This document shows positions 37,936-47,141 of a stretch of DNA of 64,000 nt, piece by piece. A program made the translations under genes and the position numbers. The notes beneath the pieces were generated by a model, which did not search any database, was not told the origin of the DNA, and saw only the letters and a program-made list of their open reading frames with translations. Each line of letters begins with the position of its first letter. Positions within the stretch are counted from its first letter, which is position 1. This stretch comes from Rhodococcus globerulus NBRC 14531 (GTDB lineage: Bacteria > Actinomycetota > Actinomycetes > Mycobacteriales > Mycobacteriaceae): assembly GCF_001894805.1 (NCBI RefSeq), contig NZ_BCWX01000004.1:496001-560000 (forward strand), given 5' to 3'.

Positions 37936-38499
37936 TCACCCGTCGGTTGGTTTCAGCGCAGCGCGTGCTGCGGTGAGAATCTCCTCCGAGACGGTCGATC
38001 CCTTGGTGGCTCGCGAGAGGAGAATCGCGCCGACCATGGTGCACAATCGGGCAATGCCATCCTGATCGCCATCGGCGAGTCCTTCGGCAAAAGCACCGAC
38101 ACCCTGGGTGTAAACCCGACGAGCCTCGGCATCTTCGGGTTCGCGCGCCATGTCGACGGCAAGAGCCGCGGCGGGGCATCCGTCAGCGGGGTTATCGCGA
38201 TGCTCGACGGAGAGATAGGTGTCGATCAGGGACTGCTGAGCAGCAACGCGCTGGTCCCCATGCTGGCCGAATTCGGACTTGTAGGTCTTCGACAGTTCAG
38301 CAAATGCATAGGCGGTGGCCTCGTCGATGAGCGCTTCCTTCGAGGCAAACTGCTTGTAGAAGCCACCGTGGGTCAACCCGGCCGCTTTCATCAAGTCGGC
38401 GACGCTGAGCTGGGTGCCCTGCTCTCGGAACAGGCGGGCGGCGGTTTTCACGACACGTCGACGGTTCTCTTCCGCTTGCTGTTGCGATACACGGCCCAT
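37936..38499 (-). CDS. TetR-family regulator (AcrR type)
   Basis: A 187-aa protein with TetR HTH (VVKTAARLFREQGTQLSVAD in part, then GLTHGGFYKQFASKEALIDEA in part). The GGFYKHF-like recognition helix is typical of regulators of oxidoreductases. Start ATG 38499 has GGGAG upstream; ATG 38532 is an alternative. It is divergent from an SDR gene, and a perfect 10-bp inverted repeat lies between them. Confidence 0.9.
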   Translation of the reverse strand: MGRVSQQQAEENRRRVVKTAARLFREQGTQLSVADLMKAAGLTHGGFYKQFASKEALIDEATAYAFAELSKTYKSEFGQHGDQRVAAQQSLIDTYLSVEHRDNPADGCPAAALAVDMAREPEDAEARRVYTQGVGAFAEGLADGDQDGIARLCTMVGAILLSRATKGSTVSEEILTAARAALKPTDG

Positions 38500-38545
38500 C
38501 AACCACACTCCCGTTTGGATTTCATTTGACATCTATCTTAGCGTG

Positions 38546-38573
38546 AATTTAGATTGCATTCGTAATCTAAATT
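38546..38573. promoter_or_regulatory. TetR operator, perfect inverted repeat
   Basis: AATTTAGATT (38546-38555) and AATCTAAATT (38564-38573) form a perfect 10-bp inverted repeat with an 8-bp spacer. It lies between the divergent TetR and SDR genes and is AT-rich within GC-rich DNA. Repression of both genes is the simplest reading. Confidence 0.8.
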
Positions 38574-38603
38574 TCCGTCAGTACCTCACCCCTGGGAGAC
38601 ATC

Positions 38604-39290
38604 ATGGATCTGAACAATGCAGTTGCCGTCGTCACCGGCGCCAATCGAGGACTCGGACGCCATCTAGCCGCGGGGCTCGTCGAGCGGGGAGCAAAGGTGT
38701 ACGCAGCCGCCCGAAATCCGGAAACAGTCGATCTGCCCGGCGTCATTCCCTTGCAGCTGGACGTGACCGACGAGGAGTCGATCAAGGCTGCGGCCCGCAC
38801 CGCGTCGGATGCGACTCTGCTCGTGAACAACGCAGGAATCTCCACCTCCGCGCCGCTGATTAGCGGCAATATCGATGACGTGCGCCGCGAGATAGACGTG
38901 AACTTCTACGGCCCGCTCGCCGTGACCCGAGCCTTCGCTCCCGTCATCGAAAGTAACAGCGGGGGAACAGTACTCAACGTACTTTCCGTACTGTCCTGGC
39001 TTCACCCCGCCGCGCTCGGATCCTATGCCGCAGCCAAGGCGGCGGCGTGGGCAATGACGGACGCTGCTCGAGAGGAACTGGCACCGCGCGGAATCACCGT
39101 CTCGGCACTGCACGTCGCATACATGGACACTGACATGGCGGCGGATGTACCCGCCGAGCAGAAGATCGATCCAGCCGATGTCGCCGCGCAGGCCTTGGAC
39201 GGTATCGAAAAAGATTTGCTCGAGATCCTCGCAGACGACACCACTCGGTACATCAAGCAAAATCTTGCGATTGCGCCGAATTCAAACTGA
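38604..39290 (+). CDS. short-chain dehydrogenase/reductase
   Basis: A 228-aa classical [15 protein letters not shown] cofactor loop, NNAG near residue 80, YAAAK catalytic Tyr-Lys (residue ~148). It is clearly paralogous to the SDR at 59116 (shared SxLSW before the catalytic Tyr). GGGAGACATC precedes ATG 38604. It is controlled in all likelihood by the divergent TetR gene. Substrate unknown. Confidence 0.9.
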   Translation: MDLNNAVAVVTGANRGLGRHLAAGLVERGAKVYAAARNPETVDLPGVIPLQLDVTDEESIKAAARTASDATLLVNNAGISTSAPLISGNIDDVRREIDVNFYGPLAVTRAFAPVIESNSGGTVLNVLSVLSWLHPAALGSYAAAKAAAWAMTDAAREELAPRGITVSALHVAYMDTDMAADVPAEQKIDPADVAAQALDGIEKDLLEILADDTTRYIKQNLAIAPNSN

Positions 39291-39426
39291 CCACGACGCG
39301 CTATTTTGCAGCAACGGCACTTCCGGCCGCCGTCGCTTCGTCACATGTTCTACCTACGGTTGCGTACTGAATTCTTTGTGGGGCAGGCTTTCTTGTGTAC
39401 TGATGACGAGCCGAGGTCGGAGAATC

Positions 39427-41262
39427 ATGAGTCACTACAAGAGCAATGTGCGCGACATCGAGTTCAATCTGTTCGAAATACTCGGGATCGGTGAGCTACT
39501 GGACGGCGACGCCTACGGCGACCTCGATACCGACACTGTGCGCAACATCCTCACCGAGGTCGCGCGGCTCGCCGAGGGTCCCGTCGCCGCCTCTTTCGCC
39601 GACGCGGATCGGCACCCCGTCGAGTTCGACGCACCGAACCACGCCGTCGTGGTCCCGGAACCGCTACGCAAGACCGTCGAGGCTGTGAACGAGGCCGGCT
39701 GGTCGCGGCTCGGTCTACCAGAAGGCATTGGTGGTGTACCCGCTCCCGCACCGTTGGTTTGGGCGATCGGCGAGATGTTGGTCGCGGCAAACGGATCGGC
39801 GAGCTTTTTCAACATGGGTCCGCTGATGGCGAGCGTGCTCTACGGCGTCGGCACCGACCAGCAAAAGCATTGGGCAAAAGAAGGTTTCGAGCGCGGTTGG
39901 GCAGCCACCATGGTACTCACCGAACCCGACGCAGGATCCGACGTGGGTGCAGGCCGTACGAAGGCAATCGCGCAGGACGACGGCACGTGGCACATCGAGG
40001 GCGTCAAACGGTTCATCTCCGGCGGCGACGTCGGCGACACTGCCGAAAATCTCTTCCACCTGGTACTCGCCCGTCCCGAGGGAGCCGGCCCCGGAACGAA
40101 GGGGCTGAGCCTGTTCTACGTCCCGAAGCTCCACTTCGACTCGGAGACACTCGAACTGGGAGAGCGCAATGGCGTGTACGTCACCGGTGTCGAGCACAAG
40201 ATGGGCCTCAAGTCGTCCCCGACCTGCGAGCTCACGTTCGGGGCCACCGACATACCCGCCGTCGGCTGGCTCGTCGGCGGCGTACACAACGGCATCGCCC
40301 AAATGTTCCAGGTGATCGAGAATGCTCGAATGATGGTGGGCACCAAGGCCGCCGGGACACTGTCTACCGGATATCTCAACGCCCTCGCCTACGCCAAGGA
40401 GCGCGTTCAAGGGGCGGACCTCACTGAACTGACAAACAAAACCGCACCTCGCGTGACCATCACCCATCACCCCGACGTGCGACGCAGCCTGGCAATGCAG
40501 AAGGCCTACGCCGAGGGGCTCAGAGCGGTTTATCTGTACACCGCGGCGCATCAGAATGCAGATGTTGCCGAATTGGTTTCGGGTGCAGACGCCGAATTGG
40601 CGGCGCGGGTCAACGATCTACTGCTACCGATCGTCAAGGGTGTCGGCTCCGAAAAAGCCTACGAACTGCTCACCGAAAGCCTGCAAACCCTGGGCGGCTC
40701 CGGGTATCTGCAGGACTACCCGATCGAGCAGTACATCCGCGACGCCAAGATCGACACCCTCTACGAGGGCACCACGGCAATCCAGGCGCAGGACTTCTTC
40801 TTTCGTAAGATCGCCCGCGACCGTGGCGTTGCGCTCGCGCATGTGACCGGCGAGATACGAAAGTTCATCGACCGCGACGCCGGAAACGGTCGCCTCAAGG
40901 CAGAGCGGGCACTGCTCGAGACTGCGCTGACCGACGTACAAGAGATGGCCGGGACGCTCACTGGCTATCTGATGGCTTCTCAAGACCAGCCGTCCGAGTT
41001 GTACAAGATAGGCCTCGGCTCGGTGCGCTTTCTGTACGCGGTAGGTGACCTGCTCATCGGATGGCGCCTGCTGGTGCAGGCCGAAGTTGCGTTGGCAGCC
41101 TTGGACCGGGACGCGCCTGCAAAGGACCGGTCGTTCTATCGGGGCAAGGTTGTCATCGCGTCGTACTTCGCGAAGAACATCCTGCCCATCCTGTCCTCGA
41201 CGAAGGAAATCCTGGGTTCCCTCGACAACGAGATCATGGAACTCGAGGAAGACGCGTTCTGA
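39427..41262 (+). CDS. fadE5: acyl-CoA dehydrogenase, FadE5-like
   Basis: A 611-aa protein, exactly the length of M. tuberculosis FadE5. It opens [17 protein letters not shown], matching the distinctive FadE5 start as I recall it. FAD-contact phrase [16 protein letters not shown] lies near residue 160. [11 protein letters not shown] and [19 protein letters not shown] are near the C-terminal half, then the long extra C-terminal helix region. FadE5 type enzymes oxidise straight-chain acyl-CoAs. AUG has no strong ribosome site. It is the first of two co-directional genes. Confidence 0.88.
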   Translation: MSHYKSNVRDIEFNLFEILGIGELLDGDAYGDLDTDTVRNILTEVARLAEGPVAASFADADRHPVEFDAPNHAVVVPEPLRKTVEAVNEAGWSRLGLPEGIGGVPAPAPLVWAIGEMLVAANGSASFFNMGPLMASVLYGVGTDQQKHWAKEGFERGWAATMVLTEPDAGSDVGAGRTKAIAQDDGTWHIEGVKRFISGGDVGDTAENLFHLVLARPEGAGPGTKGLSLFYVPKLHFDSETLELGERNGVYVTGVEHKMGLKSSPTCELTFGATDIPAVGWLVGGVHNGIAQMFQVIENARMMVGTKAAGTLSTGYLNALAYAKERVQGADLTELTNKTAPRVTITHHPDVRRSLAMQKAYAEGLRAVYLYTAAHQNADVAELVSGADAELAARVNDLLLPIVKGVGSEKAYELLTESLQTLGGSGYLQDYPIEQYIRDAKIDTLYEGTTAIQAQDFFFRKIARDRGVALAHVTGEIRKFIDRDAGNGRLKAERALLETALTDVQEMAGTLTGYLMASQDQPSELYKIGLGSVRFLYAVGDLLIGWRLLVQAEVALAALDRDAPAKDRSFYRGKVVIASYFAKNILPILSSTKEILGSLDNEIMELEEDAF

Positions 41263-41282
41263 CAACGTGCCACAGTGAAGGC

Positions 41283-41768
41283 ATGTATGTGCCCGACATC
41301 GACTACGTGGGGGTCTGGACCTTTCCGATCACGGGGCCGGATGCACCAGACGACGCTCCCGCCAACGTCGTCGAGGCGTGCCAGGCCGTGGGCAGAGATC
41401 TGCAATGCCGGTACACCCCCGATACGTACATGGAGAACTGCCAGTGGACGGTCTCGTTGCTCGACGACGGTTACTGCCACCTCGCACTCAAGCCTGGCCC
41501 GCGGCCGAAGCACAAGAGTGCGGGAACTAGCCCGCTGAGGGGCCTCGGGTTCGGCGGGCCACACATCGAACAGTCGACGCTCGAGCTGACAGTGCTGATC
41601 GCCGGAGAAGTCCAGGATGAGCTGGCCGGCGGATTTGTGCAGTGGCCTATTGAGAAGGACCGATTCTTGATGCCGTCATTACGAGACGGACGCGCGGTAT
41701 GGGTGGTTCGCAGCACCGATCGCGTTATCGCGGCGATCGGCAAACTTTGCGCGAGGTCGGCTTTGTAG
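41283..41768 (+). CDS. hypothetical protein after fadE5
   Basis: A 161-aa soluble protein starting 20 bp after fadE5, MYVPDIDYVGVWTFPITGPDA, in part. A Trp-rich N-terminal region and a GPHIEQSTLELTVLIAGEV, in part, strand are visible. No domain recognised. The short gap suggests an operon with fadE5, though a separate role is possible. Confidence 0.6.
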   Translation: MYVPDIDYVGVWTFPITGPDAPDDAPANVVEACQAVGRDLQCRYTPDTYMENCQWTVSLLDDGYCHLALKPGPRPKHKSAGTSPLRGLGFGGPHIEQSTLELTVLIAGEVQDELAGGFVQWPIEKDRFLMPSLRDGRAVWVVRSTDRVIAAIGKLCARSAL

Positions 41769-42022
41769 CGTTTCGCCGCCGAGTACGGCGTCGCGGTGAT
41801 TGGTAGCGGCGCTCTGGTCGACAGGCCCACCCTCACCGAGTGATGGTCACCATCATTTTCGTGTCAACTAGCGCGTCGCGTGCACGTTTTTCGACAGGTC
41901 AACGCGACTTGCCTTCGCATGCTCCGACGCCATCTGCATGCCGATCCCGAACTCCACACACACGCGCTGAGCGGAGCCCGGCACTACTCGCACGCAAACT
42001 AACGCCTCATCGACGATCGTTG

Positions 42023-42643
42023 TCAGGCCATCTCGGGCACGTGCAGATGAGCGATCGCCAGCTCGAACTCACCTACCTCGAGAAGCCGCGCACCGGACTC
42101 ACGGAGTCCCGAAGTTCTGATGGTCTCGGACTCCTCCCTGTTGCCATTCATCGCCGCAGCGCTGTCGAAGGTCACCGACGACACGGCGCGACCGGCGGCA
42201 GGATCGACCAGCAAGCTGGCACTGCAGAACCCCTCGAGGTCTTGCATCATGGGCAGGGAGGCCATCTTGTACACGTCGACTGCGCGCTCGAGGTGGCCCG
42301 GCTCGACCTCGAGCCATGTGACCCGCACGCAAGCGCCACGGTGTGAGCGGTGGTCACGATGCAGGACGGCAATGTCCCACCGCGCGACGGTAGTGGCGCC
42401 ATGGAAGACCTCAGCCATGCCGGCGCGGAGCTGCAGGACCGGTCCTTCGCTCGCACGAAGGGAATCCTCGTCCGTCCAGGAGCTGGTGGCGATGCACCGA
42501 CCGGAGCTGTGGTCGACCAGCAGGGACAGTCCGGCGCAGCCGTCGATGCCGGCGAGCGCGGGCATCACGGTATCGCGCATGTGCTTGATCCCGACGTCGA
42601 TGAACGACGGCTGCGCATCAATGGTTGTAGAGCGTGCATACAC
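42023..42643 (-). CDS. hypothetical protein with two dimeric alpha/beta-barrel-like halves
   Basis: A 206-aa protein made of two similar halves. Each has 'R.T....' then a 'vmp.l..i.Gc.g.SLLVD...gr.i..s.w' pattern (GCAGLSLLVDHSSGRCIATS, then FCSASLLVDPAAGRAVSSVT, in part). This duplicated form recalls antibiotic-biosynthesis-monooxygenase-like barrels. GTG 42643 with AAGAAGG nine bases upstream is the start. Enzymatic role unproven. Confidence 0.65.
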   Translation of the reverse strand: MYARSTTIDAQPSFIDVGIKHMRDTVMPALAGIDGCAGLSLLVDHSSGRCIATSSWTDEDSLRASEGPVLQLRAGMAEVFHGATTVARWDIAVLHRDHRSHRGACVRVTWLEVEPGHLERAVDVYKMASLPMMQDLEGFCSASLLVDPAAGRAVSSVTFDSAAAMNGNREESETIRTSGLRESGARLLEVGEFELAIAHLHVPEMA

Positions 42644-42991
42644 GATCGACACCCTTCTTCTCGGTCGGCGCCTCGACGGCACCGACGGGTCAATCCCCCT
42701 CTCTCACACTCCTCCACGGGGCCAAGGCAAAGCAATGATGAAATTCGGACCTGTGGGCGAAAGAATGTACGAGTGCTTTTCTCTTCGCGCCGGTCGGACA
42801 GCAATTAGAAGCGGCTCCGCTTCTCCTCGAACAGCTCTACTCGGTTCCTTCGGATGCCCAGTCACACACCGCCCCAACAGCCCCCACCCCCGCGTGCTTC
42901 GACTTCGCGCACTTCGGGGCCGGCTCAACGAAGAACCAGATACGCCCGCAATCGGTCACTGTGTACTGGAAACGGGCATAACTGCGGCCTT
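42644..42991. other. 348-bp region without a convincing gene
   Basis: Several open frames exist on both strands, but each is short and rich in Arg/Pro/Ser, as expected from GC-rich antisense reading. A plus-strand ATG pair at 42734 is preceded by AAGGCAAAG but the product looks random. I find no palindrome of note. Confidence 0.5.
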
Positions 42992-43348
42992 CTATTCATG
43001 CCATACGCGAAATCGGCCTCGAGCTGGCACAGCCGCGCAGATTCGACCGTCGGATCGTGAGGGGTGTCCCAGGCATCGGTGGCCGTCGAAATGAGCGTGC
43101 ACCGATGCCACCACTTGTGCGACAACGTCGGCGGACACCGACGGATACTTCGCGGACAACCGCGTCACCGCATGAGCGATCAAACGTTCTTCCACTTCGC
43201 TCTTCATCTGTAAAAACTGCGCCCTACCTGCCCATTGTTCAACAGAAGAAAAGTCGGCGACTGTCTTCGACACCGTGTATTGGTCATCGAATTCGGCTGC
43301 TGGGTACCGAGGAACCAAAGCGATCTCAGATTTCCCCGTCCCAGGCAT
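42992..43348 (-). CDS. small protein with three-helix-bundle domain, odd C terminus
   Basis: About 118 residues. Residues ~50-90 read EVEERLIAHAVTRLSAKYPS, in part, then DVVAQVVASVHAHFDG. This is the three-helix-bundle dimerisation motif common in small actinobacterial proteins, which normally continues to a basic tail (VERRAR). Here the tail after HAHFDG is unlike the family. Start is uncertain (ATG 43348, no ribosome site) and overlaps the next gene's end. A frameshift after the conserved part is possible. Confidence 0.5.
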   Translation of the reverse strand: MPGTGKSEIALVPRYPAAEFDDQYTVSKTVADFSSVEQWAGRAQFLQMKSEVEERLIAHAVTRLSAKYPSVSADVVAQVVASVHAHFDGHRCLGHPSRSDGRICAAVPARGRFRVWHE

Positions 43349-43544
43349 CGTTGCGATCGTGCGTGGTGGGGGTCGGCATGCCGTGTCCAAGCCCGCGGGC
43401 CTTCATTTCTTCGTTCACAAAATAGAACCGTGCTTTTTGGTTCGGGGTGAGGCGATCAAACCTGTTGTACAGGGATTGGTACTCGTCTACCAGATCGTCG
43501 CTCGTAATTCGGTAGACCGACAGCGGCACGTCATCATGCATCAT
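43326..43544 (-). CDS. small hypothetical protein
   Basis: A 72-aa protein: SVYRITSDDLVDEYQSLYNR, in part, then FDRLTPNQKARFYFVNEEMK. It is hydrophilic, helical, with no cysteine or membrane segment. GAGGAGA precedes the ATG pair at 43544 at good spacing, which supports real translation. The downstream three-helix gene overlaps its end. No family recognised. Confidence 0.65.
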   Translation of the reverse strand: MMHDDVPLSVYRITSDDLVDEYQSLYNRFDRLTPNQKARFYFVNEEMKARGLGHGMPTPTTHDRNDAWDGEI

Positions 43545-43702
43545 TGTCTGTCTCCTCAGTTTCGTCGGCGCTCACGACAAGAGAGATTCGAGGGTCGCAC
43601 CCGCCGAACTTCAAAATGTGGACTTGCGTTGACTCATGGATCTATTACACGCCTGTCTCCGACGAGGTCAAAGGATGACTGCTGCGTGGCCCAAACCCGG
43701 TG

Positions 43703-43816
43703 CTAGTCGCGACTTTGCAATCGGGCGTACCGTTTTCGGTCCGCTTCGGTCATGCCACCCTGGAGATTGGCACTCATCTCAGCACTCATCTCGACGATAG
43801 GGGTCGCGGAGTCCAT
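43703..43816 (-). CDS. possible 37-codon small ORF
   Basis: An open frame from ATG 43816 to TAG at 43703 gives a peptide ending LQGGMTEADRKRYARLQSRD. The C-terminal half looks helical and protein-like, but no ribosome site is seen. It lies about 160 bp upstream of the propeller gene on the opposite strand. Weak support. Confidence 0.25.
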   Translation of the reverse strand: MDSATPIVEMSAEMSANLQGGMTEADRKRYARLQSRD

Positions 43817-43975
43817 GGGCGATCATGGCCACCAGGTGCATGTGTCCTCTAATGGCCACTTGAAACTCTTACATACAAGCAAAATGTTCTATATCTTCCG
43901 ATGTGGTGGTTACCTTCCTGTGGCCGCTGCGCATACCGGTACGGAGCGCTGACGACTGGAAGGGTTTGCTTCTTT
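43817..43975. promoter_or_regulatory. promoter region of the beta-propeller gene
   Basis: This AT-richer stretch (around 43860-43900: CTTACATACAAGCAAAATG then TTCTATATCTTCC) precedes the secreted propeller protein and likely contains its promoter. No operator palindrome was seen. GGAAGGG at 43958 lies before the ATG at 43976. Confidence 0.35.
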
Positions 43976-45181
43976 ATGGATACTCTCAATCGAAAAGCAT
44001 TATCTCAGAGTCGATCTCGGACCACCGCGGCATTCGGCGCTGCGGTTCTGGCACTAGCCATGACGCTCGGCAATGCCGGCGGTATCGCCGCCGCGGACAC
44101 TGTCCTCGACACCACCATCCCGGTCGCCGCACAGGCTCGCGGGGTGGCGATCTCCCCCGACGGCAGCCGCGCCTACGTAGCGCACGAAACCTATCCCGGC
44201 GCTTTGTTGGTGATCGACACCGCCACCAATGCAGTCATCGGCAACCCCATCGAGGTCGGCTCGCGGTCGGTAGGCATGGCGTTCACCCCCGACGGAACCC
44301 GCGCTTACGTCACTCACGACACCATTCCCGGCAACGTATCGGTGATCGACACCGCCACCAATGCAAAGGTCGGCGAAGTCGCTATCCCCACCTATTCCAA
44401 CGGGGTGGCGTTCACCCCCGACGGAACCCGCGCCTACATAACCGCCGTCGAACCTGCCGGGGTCTGGGTGGTCGATACCGCCACCAGCACTGTCATCGGC
44501 GGTCCCATACGTATCGACGGGTGGCCCAGCGGGGTGGCAATCACCCCCGACGGCAGCCGCGCCTACGTCAGTCACGAAACCAATTCAGGCTATATATCGG
44601 TGATCGACACCGCCAGCAACACCGTCGTCGAAGAGTTCACAGTCGGCGTGCGGCTTCGCAGCGTGGCAATCACCCCCGACGGCAGCCGCGCCTACGTCAC
44701 CCACGACACCAGCCCCGGCAAGGTGTCGGTGATCGACCTCGCCACCAAGGCAGTCATCGAAGAGATCCCGGTCGGCGCGTATCTTCGTGGGATTGCGATC
44801 ACCCCCGACGGCGGGCATGCCTACGTCGTCGACAGCAGCCGGCAATTGGTCTCCGTAATCGCGATCGACAAAGCACCCACCCTCGACGGGACACCTCCCA
44901 CGGGCGCCGTCAACACGCCATACACCCACACCTTCACCGTGACCGGACAACCCGCCCCCACGGTGACCGTCACCGACGGCACATTGCCCGACGGACTCGA
45001 ACTCAGCGCGGCCGGCGTCCTGTCCGGAACCCCCACCACGGCAGGATCGTTCACTTTCTCGGTGACCGCGTCCAACGGCTTCGGTACACCGGCCGTCCTC
45101 GCCGATGTGACGATCGAGGTCACCCAGACTCCCCCACCTGCGACCGGACTTCTCGGATCACTCGAGAATTTCGGGTCCTGA
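43976..45181 (+). CDS. secreted YVTN beta-propeller protein with C-terminal Ig-like domain
   Basis: A 401-aa exported protein. A Sec signal peptide covers residues ~1-41 (cut near GIAAADTV). Seven repeats of about 40 residues follow, each with VAITPDGSRAYV, VIDTATN-like core, the YVTN/TIGR02276 propeller motif. Residues ~305-385 form a putative Ig fold of the He_PIG type (GTPPTGAVNTPYTHTFTVTG, in part; GLELSAAGVLSGTPTTAG). The last residues GLLGSLENFGS may be a short end tag. It probably acts on the cell surface in binding or adhesion; substrate unknown. DNA repeats between blades are very similar. Confidence 0.88.
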   Translation: MDTLNRKALSQSRSRTTAAFGAAVLALAMTLGNAGGIAAADTVLDTTIPVAAQARGVAISPDGSRAYVAHETYPGALLVIDTATNAVIGNPIEVGSRSVGMAFTPDGTRAYVTHDTIPGNVSVIDTATNAKVGEVAIPTYSNGVAFTPDGTRAYITAVEPAGVWVVDTATSTVIGGPIRIDGWPSGVAITPDGSRAYVSHETNSGYISVIDTASNTVVEEFTVGVRLRSVAITPDGSRAYVTHDTSPGKVSVIDLATKAVIEEIPVGAYLRGIAITPDGGHAYVVDSSRQLVSVIAIDKAPTLDGTPPTGAVNTPYTHTFTVTGQPAPTVTVTDGTLPDGLELSAAGVLSGTPTTAGSFTFSVTASNGFGTPAVLADVTIEVTQTPPPATGLLGSLENFGS

Positions 45182-45225
45182 CCTCGGCGTCCTAACCCGT
45201 TAGATACCAACGCAATACGAATCGC

Positions 45226-45256
45226 GGCCGCTCATCCCACTCCGGGATGGGCGGCC
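45226..45256. terminator. terminator hairpin after propeller gene
   Basis: GGCCGCTCATCCC (45226-45238) pairs with GGGATGGGCGGCC (45244-45256) with one G-T wobble and a five-base loop. It lies between the propeller gene and the convergent hypothetical gene. No T-run, as is common in actinobacteria. Confidence 0.7.
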
Positions 45257-45371
45257 ATCGACATTCGAAACTCCGGCGGTGAACGACGACAAGCCCTGGC
45301 CGGCAGGGTCTCCTACTGCACGGACCCGAGGTATCCGGCGGTTCGGCCTTCACCGACTTGAAGTGCGAGAG

Positions 45372-46070
45372 TTACGAATTATGCAGGTGGATGGGCGAAG
45401 GAATCTTGTTGGAACGGTACGAGTCTCCGCTACGGGTGGGTCGCCACAGTCGCCAGTGTTTCGCGGACAGCCGGAACGGGAGATGGCCTTGTAGGTGACG
45501 AGCACCGGACGACAACCGTTCGTCTGCAGGCAGGTTGAGCCACAGAGACAGTGAGGATGCGGCGTTGCCAAGGGTTGCGCGTATGCCCGACTCCCCCAGA
45601 CGCCGGCCGTATCCGTCGACGGCAAAGCGGCCGAACGCGTCGGGGGTGATGCCGGGGTACGGCGCGCGGGTGTCCGGGTCGATCAGGCGTACGGGCGCGC
45701 TGTAGGTCAGTGCCGCCAAAGAACGTCCGTAGGTTGTGACCGCATCTGAACCAACGAGGGCATCGAGCGCTTCGTTGACGGATCCGGCCGCCACGTTCCA
45801 TTCGGTATGGGTTTGCGCTTTGTGGCGGGGCCCACCGAAGAGCTCGGTAGCGAACGATGACAACTGTGCGGTCGGCTCGGATGGCCCACCCTTGTAGATC
45901 TCGAACGTCCACGACGGCAACGACACTGGTTCAGTGCAGGCTTCCAGGAATGTCTGCAGCCGCTGAAATGCATCATTAGGACGCTTGACTCGAAGCGAGT
46001 GTGCACCACTGGGCAGCCCGTCGTATGTCACCACCTCGGGCAATGTGATGTCCGGTGTCCGCGCCGTCAC
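45372..46070 (-). CDS. hypothetical protein coupled to nitronate monooxygenase
   Basis: A 232-aa soluble protein. It contains WTFEIYKGG, FATELFGGPRHKAQTHTEW, in part, and AFGRFAVDGYGRRLGESG; no domain recognised. The start GTG overlaps the nitronate monooxygenase stop (GTGA), so the two are translationally coupled. It may support that enzyme or act on a related compound. Confidence 0.65.
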   Translation of the reverse strand: MTARTPDITLPEVVTYDGLPSGAHSLRVKRPNDAFQRLQTFLEACTEPVSLPSWTFEIYKGGPSEPTAQLSSFATELFGGPRHKAQTHTEWNVAAGSVNEALDALVGSDAVTTYGRSLAALTYSAPVRLIDPDTRAPYPGITPDAFGRFAVDGYGRRLGESGIRATLGNAASSLSLWLNLPADERLSSGARHLQGHLPFRLSAKHWRLWRPTRSGDSYRSNKIPSPIHLHNS

Positions 46071-47095
46071 AGGTTAGCCAATCGCGAAAGCACTACCCCG
46101 GCTGGTTCCTCCGTCGCGTGGCGATAGCCAGTGCCCGCCCACAGGTGCATGCGCTCGGGATCGCTCTGCGCAACAGCGGCTTTGCGCATGGGGTTGGTCA
46201 GGTGATGGATGGCCGGATACCCGATGGGCGCCCGTGCGTCGTAGCGATCGATGAACTCGTTCCGAAGTGCCCGGGCGGGACGTCCCGTGAAAGCTCTTGT
46301 GACGACGGTCTTCCCGCGCGACGTGTCGGCCAGAGCTGCCTTGTGCGGAGCCGAGGCACCGCTCTCCTCGGTACGCAGCAGCACAGTACCGACTACTGCG
46401 GCCTCTGCTCCCGCGCGCAATGCCGCTGCGACGTCCGCTGAGGTCGCCAGTCCACCTGCCGCCAACAACGGAACAGAGGTGCGATGACGGATCTGAGCGA
46501 TAAGTTCGGCGATCGGTGTTTCCGCCGGAACCTGCAGAGGAGTGAGCGTTCCGGAGTGACCACCGGCAGCCGACGATTGCACGACAAGCAGATCGGCACC
46601 GGCGTCGACGGCAAGGAGCGCTTCTGCCGCTGAGGTAACCGTCAATATGACCAGCGAACCGGCAGCGCGCAGCGCCTTGACGACGCCGGGTGCGGGAAAG
46701 CCGAAGGTGAAGCTCACTACCGGAACCGGGTTTGCCAGAAGCAGATCGATCTTGTCCGAGAAGTAGTCGTCGTCTTCGACCGGATCACCGTCGGCAAGTG
46801 TGACGCCATAGCGATCCGCCTCGACCTGGATCGCCCTGGCATAGGCACGGTAGGCATCGACGTCGACAGGCACCGGGTTGGGCGCAAAGACGTTGACACC
46901 GAACGACACTCCCTCGGCGCGCACGGCGTCGATCTGGTCGGACAGAACCTGAGGCGTCTTGTACCCGGCGGCGAGGAAGCCGAGCCCGCCTGCCCGAGAA
47001 GCAGCAGCTACGAGCGCCGGTGTGGAAGCACCGCCGGCCATAGGTGCTGCGATGACGGGGATCTCGAGATCGAGATCGGTTGTGAGTGCACTCAT
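46067..47095 (-). CDS. nitronate monooxygenase-family FMN enzyme
   Basis: A 342-aa TIM barrel of the 2-nitropropane dioxygenase/NMO family: PVIAAPMAGGASTP at the start, GVNVFAPNP, VVQSSAAGGHSGT, PLLAAGGLATSADV and GTVLLRTEESGASAPHK. These bind FMN. It would oxidise alkyl nitronates or propionate-3-nitronate. Start ATG 47095 has GTGGAG upstream. The MFS gene lies 46 bp upstream on the same strand, so the three genes form a likely operon. Confidence 0.9.
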   Translation of the reverse strand: MSALTTDLDLEIPVIAAPMAGGASTPALVAAASRAGGLGFLAAGYKTPQVLSDQIDAVRAEGVSFGVNVFAPNPVPVDVDAYRAYARAIQVEADRYGVTLADGDPVEDDDYFSDKIDLLLANPVPVVSFTFGFPAPGVVKALRAAGSLVILTVTSAAEALLAVDAGADLLVVQSSAAGGHSGTLTPLQVPAETPIAELIAQIRHRTSVPLLAAGGLATSADVAAALRAGAEAAVVGTVLLRTEESGASAPHKAALADTSRGKTVVTRAFTGRPARALRNEFIDRYDARAPIGYPAIHHLTNPMRKAAVAQSDPERMHLWAGTGYRHATEEPAGVVLSRLANL

Positions 47096-47141
47096 TCGAA
47101 CATCTCCACTCCTACGACGGATAGCGCTCCGACCGTTTTCA

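Noticed and set aside
44054..44950. Long antisense frames opposite the propeller gene
   Set aside because: They mirror the repeat structure of the real gene (DxxxGGGVDH repeats) and have no ribosome site; the plus-strand protein has signal peptide and known repeats.
43903..45195. A 430-aa plus-strand frame overlapping the propeller gene
   Set aside because: It is His/Arg-rich, a shadow of the propeller reading frame in a shifted frame.
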